Of a DNA stretch of 64,000 nucleotides, positions 43,715-52,877 are shown one piece after another (positions within the stretch are counted from its first letter, which is position 1; every line of letters starts with the position of its first letter). The DNA is from Thainema sp966674685 (GTDB taxonomy: Bacteria; Cyanobacteriota; Cyanobacteriia; Phormidesmidales; Phormidesmidaceae). Below the pieces are notes generated by a model that did no database searches, had not been told where the DNA came from, and saw only the letters and a program-made list of their open reading frames with translations. The DNA lies in contig CBKWJC010000032.1 of NCBI GenBank assembly GCA_966674685.1, positions 1 through 64,000 of the forward strand, written 5' to 3'. Made by a program: the position numbers and the translations under genes.

Positions 43715-44509
43715 CTAGTTCACGACAATTGGCCTTTGCGCTACCGCATCACCCAAAATCTCCTGGAGCCGATGGCGATAGTTCACCACTGCACCAATCA
43801 CCGCGACCGCAGGCGCTTCAAAACCCGTTTCGTCCACCTGCTGCACGATCGTACCGAGCGTACCTAAAAGCTCTTGCTGATCGGGTCGTGTTCCCCAGCG
43901 AATCAGGGCAATCGGCGTGTCTGGACTCAACCCAGCATTCGTCAACTCGTCCGTAATGTGGGGCAAATTGTGAACCCCCATATAAACCACAATCGTTTCC
44001 GAGCCATGTGCGATCGCGCTCCAGTTGACTTTGGGGCGATACTTACCAGCCGATTCATGCCCGGTGACGAAGGTAACAGAAGAACTGTAGGAGCGGTGGG
44101 TCACGGGAATACCGATGTAGGCAGGGGCGGCGATACCAGCAGTAATACCCGGTACAACTTCGACCGGAATACCAGCCTGCACCAAATCTTCCATTTCCTC
44201 ACCACCCCGACCAAAGACAAAGGGATCACCACCCTTCAGCCGGACGACCACAGCATTAGTTTGGGCTTTTTCAATCAAAATCTGCGTTGTAGTCGCCTGG
44301 GGTAAAGAATGGCGACCCCGCCGCTTGCCTGCGTGAATCTGCTCGGCATAGGGATTAATCATTGCCAAAATTTCAGGGCTAACCAAGGCATCGTAAACGA
44401 CGACATCGGCATGTTCCAGCAGCGTTTTCCCCTTTAAGGTAAACAACCCTGGATCACCAGGCCCGGCACCAACTAAGTAAACTTTGCCCAGAGGTGTGGA
44501 TGAACTCAT
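43715..44509 (-). CDS. cobA: uroporphyrinogen-III C-methyltransferase
   Basis: 264 aa. Uses SAM to methylate uroporphyrinogen III at C2 and C7, giving precorrin-2 for sirohaem and cobalamin. Motifs: VYLVGAGPGDPGLFTLKG at the N-terminus, VVRLKGGDPFVFGRGGEE and the VVPGITAGIAAPAYIGIPVTHR region (each quoted in part), all diagnostic of SUMT. It is the single-domain form without CysG siroheme-synthase parts. Monocistronic. The 331 bases upstream show no other clear signal. Confidence 0.95.
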   Translation of the reverse strand: MSSSTPLGKVYLVGAGPGDPGLFTLKGKTLLEHADVVVYDALVSPEILAMINPYAEQIHAGKRRGRHSLPQATTTQILIEKAQTNAVVVRLKGGDPFVFGRGGEEMEDLVQAGIPVEVVPGITAGIAAPAYIGIPVTHRSYSSSVTFVTGHESAGKYRPKVNWSAIAHGSETIVVYMGVHNLPHITDELTNAGLSPDTPIALIRWGTRPDQQELLGTLGTIVQQVDETGFEAPAVAVIGAVVNYRHRLQEILGDAVAQRPIVVN

Positions 44510-44855
44510 AAAAGATACGATTGCCTACGAATTGCAGAATCAATAATTTGCAGAATGAATAATCATAAATGAAATGGCTTGAGGTTGACTAGCAGTCAAT
44601 GCAGTAGGTTTCCCAGCCGCTTGCTTCCAGTCTAGTAAATGGCTCCAATCATAAATGTAAGTACAACTACAGTGGTTACCGTCAACAATTAGAGCCTAAG
44701 TTGATATATCTAGTGGGCTGAACGTTCTTAACGTTAGAAAAACTAAAGCTTTACTTTGGTTAACATAGATACAAAATACTCCATTTTATGCGAATTCTGC
44801 ATGGATAGAATGTCTTATTTGCATAAAAGGGCTTGAAAAAGTGGAACGGTATGAA

Positions 44856-45686
44856 ATGAGGTTGAACCGAGCGACGCTGCGAAAAGTGCTGATTGGCGAA
44901 TTCACCTGGAAACGATGGGTGCGATCGCTGTTGTTCATTTACACATTTTTCGCGCTCTACGTCTTCTTTCGGGCCGACAGCATGATTTTTCTGCCCCAGC
45001 CCGCCAGCTACGCAGATACCGAAGAGATTCTGAAAGTCCCTGTCAATGAGTCAGAAAAGATTTCGGCTGTTTATTTACCCAATGACCAAGCAACTTACAC
45101 ACTCCTCTATATTCACGGTAACGCGGAAGACGTGGGCCACATTCGCCCCATCCTCGATCAACTGCATAGCTGGGGCTTTAGCGTCTTTGCTTATGACTAT
45201 CGGGGCTACGGAACCAGTGATGGCAAACCCGGTGAACGTCGCGCCTATCAAGATGCGGATGCCGCGTACACCTACCTGACTCAGCACCTTAACGTTCCAC
45301 CAGAGCAAATCATTATCTACGGTCGCTCCGTGGGTGGTGGGTCAGCAACGGAGCTCGCGACTCGATATCCCACAGCAGGATTGATTTTGGAGAGTACGTT
45401 TACCTCTGCGTTTCGCGTTGTTGTGCCGTTTCCACTCCTGCCATTTGATAAGTTTGCCAATCTTCGCAGGTTGGATGAGGTTGATCAGCCTGTTCTGATC
45501 CTGCATGGTGAGGCCGACCAAACCATCCCCTTTGAGCATGGTCAAGCGCTCTATGATGCGGCTTCACAGCCTAAAGCCTTTCTCTGGATTGCAGAAGCTG
45601 GACATGACGACTTTGCCTGGGTTGCAGGCGACCAGCTCCAGCAAGCGCTGCTGTCGTTTCAAGATCTGGTTGGATCACAGAATTGA
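44856..45686 (+). CDS. membrane-anchored alpha/beta hydrolase
   Basis: 276 aa from the ATG at 44856; a GTG at 44841 would add five residues. One N-terminal membrane helix (SLLFIYTFFALYVFF) and then an S33-like hydrolase: oxyanion region LLYIHGNAEDVGH, DYRGYGTSDG, nucleophile elbow GRSVGGG, catalytic Asp in LILHGEADQTIP and His in AGHDDFAW. The domain faces the periplasm or is membrane-tethered; family members act as peptidases or acyl esterases. Substrate unknown, transcribed alone. Confidence 0.85.
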   Translation: MRLNRATLRKVLIGEFTWKRWVRSLLFIYTFFALYVFFRADSMIFLPQPASYADTEEILKVPVNESEKISAVYLPNDQATYTLLYIHGNAEDVGHIRPILDQLHSWGFSVFAYDYRGYGTSDGKPGERRAYQDADAAYTYLTQHLNVPPEQIIIYGRSVGGGSATELATRYPTAGLILESTFTSAFRVVVPFPLLPFDKFANLRRLDEVDQPVLILHGEADQTIPFEHGQALYDAASQPKAFLWIAEAGHDDFAWVAGDQLQQALLSFQDLVGSQN

Positions 45687-46443
45687 AGATCTTTAGCAAC
45701 CGTAGGGACGTTGTGGCTACTTAGTATGATTGATTTTCTTTTCTATTTTTTGAGAGACTATGATTCTGCTGAAGAACGATTGATATTTTTCAATCGATGA
45801 TATCCAAAACACATTTTATTTTTTAATCTTTTTCGACAAATTTTTTGTAGGCGAGAGTTGGGCAATTAAATATAAAATTGATCTTAAAAATCAGCTGCGA
45901 TCGCACTGCTGAATCTCAGGCGAAGGGTGTTGAAAGGCTTCCGGTATAAGCTTTTTGCAAGAACCTAACCTTCAGGTTCTAAGCATAGAGCCAATATTGC
46001 AGGATAAGTAGAATGCAGGATAAGTAGAAAAATCCAGATTTGATATCTTAGTTGAGCGTTGGGGAATATTAATTCCACTCGCGTTTTTGTAGCCTGTCAA
46101 ATTTGTTTTTCAATGACTATTTCCTGCTGAATTGATGTGTTCAAACTCAGCTTAAGCTCATCCGGTGTTTGTCCAAGGTAGATTCTGAAATTCTGCATAA
46201 GTTTGCATATCTTTAAAAAAGAATTATCTTAGTAGCTAAGCTCGTACATTGCACAAACGGCAAAAGGGTGCTTTTGTCGTTGCACATTAGCTCTCGGGAG
46301 ACTGATTTGTAAGGTGTAGATGCGAGCAGGGCTAGAGCGTTGAGTGCGAACTGATTTCAGACCAATTGAGATGCGCTGTGTGTTCCTTTAGTGCAAGTTC
46401 CTTCTATCGTCCATAGCCTCTCGCCGCTCATTTCTACGTCCTT
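45687..46443. other. 757-base intergenic region upstream of the GGDEF-EAL gene
   Basis: AT-rich, no convincing ORF. One imperfect hairpin, GCACAAACGGCAAAAG (46251-46266) with CTTTTGTCGTTGCAC (46271-46285), lies 158 bases before the gene and may belong to a long leader. A near-duplicate GCAGGATAAGTAGAA occurs at about 46000 and 46015. Nothing else recognisable. Confidence 0.5.
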
Positions 46444-49400
46444 ATGAATCGAATTGTTACAGCTTGGACGGGTGCCAGTCTGGGTGTTCGTCTTGGAATC
46501 GCGTTTGGTAGTATCACTATCCTGCTGTCTGCCGTCTTAGGTCGGATATCTGGAAACTTAGCTGAGGAGCAAATTAAGCAGGATATTGGTCAGGACTTGA
46601 CTCAAATTGCTCAGCAGATGTCGGGCAGTTTAGATCAGAACCTATTTGAGCGATATCGTGAAATTCAAATTATTGCGGGGTTAGAACCGTTTCGGAATCC
46701 GCAAACGTCCGATTCCGAGATCCAAGCTGTTCTCGATACTCTCCAAAATACCTATTCCAACTATGCCTGGATTGGTTTTGCAGATCAGCAGGGGATTGTG
46801 CAAGCCAGTACGCAAGGGATTCTAGAAGGCGTCAGCGTTGCCCAGAGGGATTGGTTTGTGCAGGCTCAGGATCAGCCCTTTGTGGGGGATGTGCATGAAG
46901 CCGTGCTGCTGGCGAAACTGTTGCCCAATCCCACCGATGCCCCGCTACGGTTTGTTGATGTAGCTAGTCCGGTGCGTGATGCTCAGGGCAGTTTTCAGGG
47001 TGTTCTGGGTGCCCACTTGAGCTGGGCTTGGGCTGAGGATGTAAAGACGACGCTGCTGAATACGCCAGCCGCAGATGGCAAGGAGATTTTGATCGTCGAT
47101 CAGTTTGGCACCGTATTACTGGGGCCGGATCGATGGCAGGGACAAACGCTGGAACTGGAGAGCCTGCGTCTAGCGAGTGTTGCAGATTCGGGCTACACGG
47201 TTGAGCGCTGGCCAGATGGCAATACCTATCTAGTTGGCTTTGTTGAGAGCCAGGGATACCTGACTTATTCCGGTCTGGGATGGACTGTTTTAGTGTATGA
47301 ACCAGCAGCCACAGCCTTCAGTCCGGCTCGGACGCTGTACTGGCAGATTTTGATTGGCGGCGTGGTGTTGGGTAGTGGCTTTGCAGTCATCGGCTGGTTG
47401 ACGGCCAGTTTGATTACAAAACCGCTGCTCAAGATTGCGATCGCAGCCGACCAAATCCGAGCAGGCAACCGTCGCGCTAAGCTACCCAAAACGAGCGGAC
47501 GGAGCGAAATTACTCGCCTATCGCGAGCCTTAAATCAACTGCTGACCAATCTTTTCAAGAAAGAACAAGAACTTAAGCTCGCCAATGCCAATCTTGAATT
47601 GCAGCTCGAAACGTTGCGGCAAACGAAGCAATCTTTACAGCGCGATCGCGAACAGTTGCGGCAAATTGTGGACGGCATTGAAGATCCCCTGCTGCTGCGC
47701 GAGATTGGCACAGGAAACATGATTTTTTGCAATGCAGGGTATAAGCGGCTTTACAGCAGCCCAGGCCGAGATGACACAACCCCTGAAACTTGGCTGCAAT
47801 ACGTTTATCCGCATGATCGGGACTGGGTGGCACAAAAGATTAACCTTGAGGTTCAAGGTATTTCGTTTATCAACGAAGAGTATAGAACTGTAGATACCGA
47901 TGGTAACGTTCGCTGGATTTGGGATCGCTCTTTTCCGATTCGAGATGAGACAGGAACGGTCTATCGCTACGTGGTAATCAAGCGAGATATTACTGAACTC
48001 AGACAGTCGCACGAAATGCTGCAAAGCCTAATGGAGGGCACAGCCGCCGTCACGGGCAGAGCATTTTTTGAAAAGTTGGTGCAGTATTTAGCGGCAGCTC
48101 TAGGCGCAGATTACGTTTTTGTGGCTCAGCGATCGAGTTCTAAACGGTTAGACTCTGAGCCATCGGCAGCCAAACAGGCGAATTCTGAACAGTCTAGAGA
48201 CACATTGCAGACAATCGCATTTTGGGCACATGGGCAGCTCCGGCCCAATATTACCTATCAACCCGATAATACGCCCTGTGCAGTTGTGTTGCGAAAAGGG
48301 AGATACTGCTGTAGCCATCAAGTTTCCCAACTGTTTGCGGGCAATCTTTACCTGCCGCAGCTTGAAGCCGAAAGCTACGCGGGAGTGGCCCTAATCAATG
48401 CTGCCGGGGAGACACTGGGCACGCTGAGCGCAATTAGTAGAACGCCATTGTGCGATCGCGATGATTATATGACAATTTTGCAGATTTTTGCTAACCGAGC
48501 AACGGCTGAATTGGAACGGCGATATTCCCAAATCGCGCTCCAAGACAGCGAAGCTCGCTTCCGCTTACTGGCCGAAAACGTCAAAGATCTGGTCTGTCTG
48601 CACGATTTATCAGGTCGATTTCTCTATCTCAGCCCGTCCTGCCAGTCCCTACTTGGATTTGAGCCAGGTGAACTCATTCGCAGTCATCCCTATCGCCATT
48701 GCCACCCCGATGATCGAGCATTGGTGCGGCTACAGCTCAAGCACGCGGTTAACCGAAATAGTTCTGATCCTCTGGTCTATCGCTGTCTGCGGAAGGATGG
48801 CAGCTACATCTGGCTTGAAACCCTAGTTAAGGTCATTCCGGCTTCTGTAGATGCTCCGGCCTATATCCAGACAAGTTCTCGGAACATCACTGATAAAATT
48901 TTGGCCCAGCAGCAGCTTGAGCACGGTGCCACCCATGACAGCCTGACCGGATTGCCCAATCGAGCTTTGCTGCTAGAACGGCTTGATTTGGCCATTGAGC
49001 GAGCCAAGCGACACACGAATTTTCATTTTGCGATCCTGTTCGTGGATTTAGATCGGTTCAAGATCATCAACGATAGCTTAGGTCATTCAACAGGCGATCA
49101 GCTATTGCAGATTGTGGCCCAGAAGCTAGAGCAGATGACGCGCGATATCGATCTGCCTGCACGAATTGGGGGCGATGAATTTGTCTTGCTGCTAGAAGAA
49201 ATTGAAGGTCTAAAGACGGCTGTGCAGGTGGCCGAAAAAATTGTGAGTGAGTTTAGAACGGCGATACCACTGGCTCAGCAGAATGTGGTGATTGGCGCTA
49301 GTGTCGGCATTGTCTTGGGCACGGCTGAACATACTAACGGACTCGATCTGCTCCGAAATGCAGATATCGCTATGTATTCAGCCAAACATCAAGGGGGATC

Positions 49401-50259
49401 TCGCTACGCCATTTTTAATCAAGAAATGTATGGCCAAACATTGCAGCGACTGGAACTGGAAAATGAACTGCGGCAGGCACTAGAGCGAGAGGAGTTTACG
49501 CTGCGCTATCAGCCTATTATGACCCTTTCAACTGGAAAGCTAGCGGGTTTTGAGGCACTCGTTCGGTGGCAGCATCCCCAAAAAGGATTTATTTCCCCAG
49601 TAGATTTTATTCCGATTGCCGAAGATACGGGTTTAATTGTGCAATTAGGAGCCTGGGTCTTGCGAGAAGCCTGCCGTCAGATGGTGCAGTGGCAAAGTCA
49701 GTTTCCCGTAGCGGCAGACCTCAAGATCAGCGTCAATCTGTCGATGAAGCAGCTTAAGGAACCCGATTTGGTGGCTCAAGTGGAGCAAATTCTACAGGAA
49801 ACAGCTCTAGATGGACGCTGTTTAGCCTTAGAGATTACCGAAAGCATGTTTATGGCAGATATCAACGCAATTAATCAGCGGCTTCAAACGCTGAAACGTC
49901 TCTCAATTCAGATTAGCATTGATGATTTTGGTACTGGGTTTTCGTCTTTGAGCTATCTTCATTCTCTGTCGGTTGATAATCTCAAAATTGACCGTTCATT
50001 TGTCAGTAACCTACTCAATAGCCAAAGCAATCTCAACATTGCCAAAACAATCGTTAGACTGTCGCGCCAGCTTGGTCTCAAAGCGATCGCAGAAGGGATC
50101 GAAACGCCAGAACAACTCCAGCAGCTCAAGGTGTTTGGTTGCGACATGGGGCAGGGCTACTTATTCAATGCGCCAGTCACTTGTGAAGCAGCGGCAACCT
50201 TGATCGCTGAAATCAACCACACCTCTGAGGTTGAAGGGTTTACTGACAACGGCATATAG
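46444..50259 (+). CDS. membrane Cache-HAMP-PAS-GAF-PAS-GGDEF-EAL protein
   Basis: 1271 aa. Layout: membrane helix near 10-30; external dCache sensor to about 290 (with YAWIGFADQQGIVQAST); second helix (ILIGGVVLGSGFAVIGWL); HAMP; coiled coil; PAS (about 400-520, ending VVIKRDITEL); GAF (about 535-685); PAS/PAC (to about 825); GGDEF near 820-985 with an intact GGDEF at about 909; EAL near 1005-1255 with intact EAL at about 1037 and the catalytic set ESMFM, DDFGTG, KIDRSF and AEGIE. Both cyclase and phosphodiesterase sites look complete, so it may make and/or degrade c-di-GMP in response to an external small molecule. Monocistronic. Confidence 0.93.
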   Translation: MNRIVTAWTGASLGVRLGIAFGSITILLSAVLGRISGNLAEEQIKQDIGQDLTQIAQQMSGSLDQNLFERYREIQIIAGLEPFRNPQTSDSEIQAVLDTLQNTYSNYAWIGFADQQGIVQASTQGILEGVSVAQRDWFVQAQDQPFVGDVHEAVLLAKLLPNPTDAPLRFVDVASPVRDAQGSFQGVLGAHLSWAWAEDVKTTLLNTPAADGKEILIVDQFGTVLLGPDRWQGQTLELESLRLASVADSGYTVERWPDGNTYLVGFVESQGYLTYSGLGWTVLVYEPAATAFSPARTLYWQILIGGVVLGSGFAVIGWLTASLITKPLLKIAIAADQIRAGNRRAKLPKTSGRSEITRLSRALNQLLTNLFKKEQELKLANANLELQLETLRQTKQSLQRDREQLRQIVDGIEDPLLLREIGTGNMIFCNAGYKRLYSSPGRDDTTPETWLQYVYPHDRDWVAQKINLEVQGISFINEEYRTVDTDGNVRWIWDRSFPIRDETGTVYRYVVIKRDITELRQSHEMLQSLMEGTAAVTGRAFFEKLVQYLAAALGADYVFVAQRSSSKRLDSEPSAAKQANSEQSRDTLQTIAFWAHGQLRPNITYQPDNTPCAVVLRKGRYCCSHQVSQLFAGNLYLPQLEAESYAGVALINAAGETLGTLSAISRTPLCDRDDYMTILQIFANRATAELERRYSQIALQDSEARFRLLAENVKDLVCLHDLSGRFLYLSPSCQSLLGFEPGELIRSHPYRHCHPDDRALVRLQLKHAVNRNSSDPLVYRCLRKDGSYIWLETLVKVIPASVDAPAYIQTSSRNITDKILAQQQLEHGATHDSLTGLPNRALLLERLDLAIERAKRHTNFHFAILFVDLDRFKIINDSLGHSTGDQLLQIVAQKLEQMTRDIDLPARIGGDEFVLLLEEIEGLKTAVQVAEKIVSEFRTAIPLAQQNVVIGASVGIVLGTAEHTNGLDLLRNADIAMYSAKHQGGSRYAIFNQEMYGQTLQRLELENELRQALEREEFTLRYQPIMTLSTGKLAGFEALVRWQHPQKGFISPVDFIPIAEDTGLIVQLGAWVLREACRQMVQWQSQFPVAADLKISVNLSMKQLKEPDLVAQVEQILQETALDGRCLALEITESMFMADINAINQRLQTLKRLSIQISIDDFGTGFSSLSYLHSLSVDNLKIDRSFVSNLLNSQSNLNIAKTIVRLSRQLGLKAIAEGIETPEQLQQLKVFGCDMGQGYLFNAPVTCEAAATLIAEINHTSEVEGFTDNGI

Positions 50260-50291
50260 GATTGAGCAGCATGACTGTGGTACCGATTATG

Positions 50292-50410
50292 AAACTGAAT
50301 TATGAGACTAAATTGTAAGACTGAATTATGAGACTAAATTGTAAGACTGAATTATGAGACTGAATTATGAGACTGAATTATGAGACTGAATTGCGAGACT
50401 GATTATCAAG
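50292..50410. repeat. 13-bp tandem repeat
   Basis: About nine copies of GACTGAATTATGA and its variant GACTAAATTGTAA, alternating at first and then uniform, lie 33 bases after the stop of the GGDEF-EAL gene. Unit length is constant; the last copies decay (GACTGAATTGCGA, GACTGATTATCAA). No spacer structure, so not CRISPR. Confidence 0.85.
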
Positions 50411-50412
50411 TC

Positions 50413-50511
50413 TGTGTATAAGAACCCAATTTACTTTTGTGCAGCGTTTACTCCGCAAACGTTATACACAATCAATCATGGGTTTTCCACTAGACTTCAT
50501 ATATGACGTTA
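50413..50511. repeat. palindromic dispersed repeat, inverted copy
   Basis: Reverse-complemented, it aligns with the element at 58756-58850: shared ends AAGTCT...GAAAACCC and AAATTGGGTTC.TATACACAGA. The internal hairpin is imperfect here (GCGTTTACTCCGCAAACGT). It directly follows the 13-bp tandem repeat. Confidence 0.65.
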
Positions 50512-50524
50512 TAAAACGGTAACT

Positions 50525-50827
50525 ATGGATCTTCTCATTGCGTCCGTGTTGGCAAGTGCGATCGCACTCGAACCATCCCAACCATCTACATCACCCAATC
50601 AGCCTGTTGAAACAGTAACCGTCGAAACAGTCGAATCCACTGGTGAAATCACCACGCCAAACACTACATCCCAGCTGACTGAACCAACCGTTAACCCCAC
50701 TCAGGTCACCTGTCCCGCTGGCCAATTTGCCTCAGCCTTCTCCGATGTATACCCCACCGACTGGGCCTACCAAGCCGTCAACAACTTGGCGAGTACCCCA
50801 ACACAATGTTTTGATTTGCCGAACTGA
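50525..50827 (+). CDS. small exported protein ending in a partial SLH domain
   Basis: 100 aa. Short hydrophobic N-terminus (LLIASVLASAIA), then a Thr/Ser/Pro/Glu-rich stretch (about 17-62), two Cys, and FSDVYPTDWAYQAVNNLAS, the first helix and loop of a surface-layer homology domain. The domain is cut short at about 30 residues of the usual 55. It may be a small secreted protein or the truncated start of an SLH-porin gene. A very strong terminator follows. Confidence 0.6.
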   Translation: MDLLIASVLASAIALEPSQPSTSPNQPVETVTVETVESTGEITTPNTTSQLTEPTVNPTQVTCPAGQFASAFSDVYPTDWAYQAVNNLASTPTQCFDLPN

Positions 50828-50885
50828 GGTGCTGATTTTTAGTTTTTAGTTTTGAGTGATTATAGTCATTCCAGTTAAGAATGAG

Positions 50886-50936
50886 AAAACGAGAGAGGAG
50901 AGTGCCTCATCCTGAGGCACTCTCCTCTCTCGTTTT
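50886..50936. terminator. bidirectional 24-bp hairpin terminator
   Basis: Perfect 24-bp arms (50886-50909 and 50913-50936; inner part GAGTGCCTCA-TCC-TGAGGCACTC) start with AAAA and end with TTTT, so it can terminate transcription from either side. Confidence 0.85.
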
Positions 50937-51373
50937 TATCTAGAACCACTATAAAACAATACGCCTCACGACCCATTTGTCAGCTAGCCAGGATATGAAG
51001 CCACCCATATGGGAACTTGTACATGAAAGTTTTCTCACGTTAGCCTCACCGAACCTTTAGAGACGAGCGCCATCATTAACTTAGGCTTAATCGATGAGGT
51101 GAAAAGCGCATTTTTCGGCATATAACAGCTCGATTGTCGCTTGGCACATTAACAAGTCGTTAAGCCAGTAAAAGTCCAGTAACTAGATTTTGGATCAGTC
51201 CGAGCGATAAGTGCCCCACTTTAGGAAGAGCCAAACATATTTTTCTAAAACGCTCTCCCTCGGACTGATGAAACTGAATTTGCCCGCGATCTGTGACTGC
51301 TTTCTGATAGAAAACAGCCTGAGATTGCAGCGTCGAATTTAGTTTGGCTTGTCGATCTGTAAAGGAAAGGCCC
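50937..51373. other. intergenic region without a clear gene
   Basis: 437 bases between the terminator and the glycosyltransferase start. A 101-codon minus-strand frame crosses it but overlaps the next gene and has no recognisable motif or start site. Nothing else seen. Confidence 0.4.
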
Positions 51374-52696
51374 GTGTTCTCACTCAATTCTACCCAAAAA
51401 CCTCTAGCGAGCTTTCTGCGACGACAATTTACCGCAGCTCCAGCATCTAACTTAAGAAGGGTCAATGATCCTCGCTATCCTGCTGCACCACCTGCTCATC
51501 ATCGTCGCTGGCGAATTGCCCTCTATTCCCATGACACGATGGGACTAGGCCACAAGCGGCGTAATCTCCTGATCGCCCAAACCCTGGGCGCATCGGCACT
51601 TAATGCCGATATCTTAATGATTAGCGGCATGCGAGATGCCAGTGATGTGCCGACACCCGATGGGGTTGACTGTCTAACCTTACCTGCTCTCTACAAATGT
51701 GCAGATGGTCAGTATCAGTCGCGCCGTTTAGGGCTGTCGCTAGAGGACATAATCGGTATGCGATCGCAAATTATTCGCACTGCCATTAGAAAGTTCCAGC
51801 CAGATATCTTCATCGTTGACAACGTGCCGCGTGGAGCCGTGCGCGAACTTGATCCAGCATTGGAATATATTAGGTCTCAGCCTCATATCCGCTGTGTTCT
51901 TGGCCTGCGGGATGTGCTTGATACACCAGCCGCCGTTCAGCGCGACTGGCAGCGAGCCGATAATGAAGCAGCTATTCGCCGCTACTACGATGCCATCTGG
52001 GTTTACGGCGATCCAGAGGTATACGATCTCCGTCAAGAATACAATCTACCATCTGATATCGTTAACAAAATTCGTCCGCTAGGCTATCTGGATCAGCGAA
52101 CTCGGCTGCACTATGCAGATCCCGGCTTATATTCCAGCCTTGATGCCTTAGCAATACCCGAAACAGATTTAGTGCTCTGCTTAGTGGGTGGTGGACAAGA
52201 CGGCATGGCTCTAGCTTTAGCCTTTGCTCAAACCACCTTTCCGGCCCAAACAACTGGCGTTTTATTAACTGGCCCCTTCATGCCGCCCGAACAGAAGCAG
52301 CAGCTTCATGCCCTGGCTACAGCAAATCCGCAGCTACGCATCATTGACTATCTGGAAGAACCAACGCTACTGCTGGAACGAGCCAGCCGCATCGTTGCAA
52401 TGGGCGGATACAACACAACCTGCGAAATCCTCTCTTTCCAAAAACCAACGCTGCTGGTACCCCGCGTCCTCCCTCGGTTAGAGCAGTGGATTCGAGCCGA
52501 ACGCCTCCAGCAAATGGGTTTAGTCGATGTCCTACATCCAGAAGCCATCAGTCCCAATGCACTAACAGAGTGGCTACATCAACCAATTCAGCCCCCACCT
52601 TATTCAGCCGTTAACTTAAATGGACTAGACAATCTGCTACTAGAAGTGCAGTGTCTGCTATCAGACCCCGATTTAGTAGCGCCTCAAGCGTCTTGA
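51374..52696 (+). CDS. glycosyltransferase, GT28/MurG-like fold
   Basis: 440 aa from the GTG at 51374, chosen for AAAGGA seven bases upstream; a TTG at 51344 is the alternative. GT-B architecture: N-terminal ALYSHDTMGLGHKRRNLLIAQ with the GxGH-like glycine loop of GT28 enzymes, C-terminal donor domain with VGGGQDGMALA, RIIDYLEEP and MGGYNTTCEIL, quoted in part, where the acidic/aromatic nucleotide-sugar contacts lie. Substrates unknown. First gene of a glycan block of five genes on the same strand. Confidence 0.85.
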   Translation: MFSLNSTQKPLASFLRRQFTAAPASNLRRVNDPRYPAAPPAHHRRWRIALYSHDTMGLGHKRRNLLIAQTLGASALNADILMISGMRDASDVPTPDGVDCLTLPALYKCADGQYQSRRLGLSLEDIIGMRSQIIRTAIRKFQPDIFIVDNVPRGAVRELDPALEYIRSQPHIRCVLGLRDVLDTPAAVQRDWQRADNEAAIRRYYDAIWVYGDPEVYDLRQEYNLPSDIVNKIRPLGYLDQRTRLHYADPGLYSSLDALAIPETDLVLCLVGGGQDGMALALAFAQTTFPAQTTGVLLTGPFMPPEQKQQLHALATANPQLRIIDYLEEPTLLLERASRIVAMGGYNTTCEILSFQKPTLLVPRVLPRLEQWIRAERLQQMGLVDVLHPEAISPNALTEWLHQPIQPPPYSAVNLNGLDNLLLEVQCLLSDPDLVAPQAS

Positions 52697-52739
52697 GGGA
52701 TAGAGGTTTTAAAGGCTGTAAAGTACTCGGAACGTGAGG

Positions 52740-52877
52740 GGTGAGGCGTGAGGCGTGAGGCGTATTGTTTTAATCACTCAGCACTCAAAACTCAGCACTC
52801 AAAACTCAAAACCCGTAACTCAAAACTCAAAACCCGTAACTCAGCACTCAAAACTCAAAACTCAGCATTCAAAACTC
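52740..52877. repeat. low-complexity tandem repeats upstream of a glycosyltransferase gene
   Basis: Three GTGAGGC copies are followed by about ten ACTCAAAAC / CAGCACTCA units running up to the start codon at 52878. The region is in frame with the gene, so upstream start codons would add a spurious QNSKPVTQ-like peptide. Related tracts: 13205-13272 and 15812-15925. Confidence 0.7.

Noticed and set aside
50292..50410. CRISPR array
   Set aside because: Contiguous 13-bp repeats with no spacers and no cas genes.
51160..51465. Minus-strand 101-codon gene
   Set aside because: Overlaps the well-supported glycosyltransferase start, has no ribosome site and no recognisable motif.
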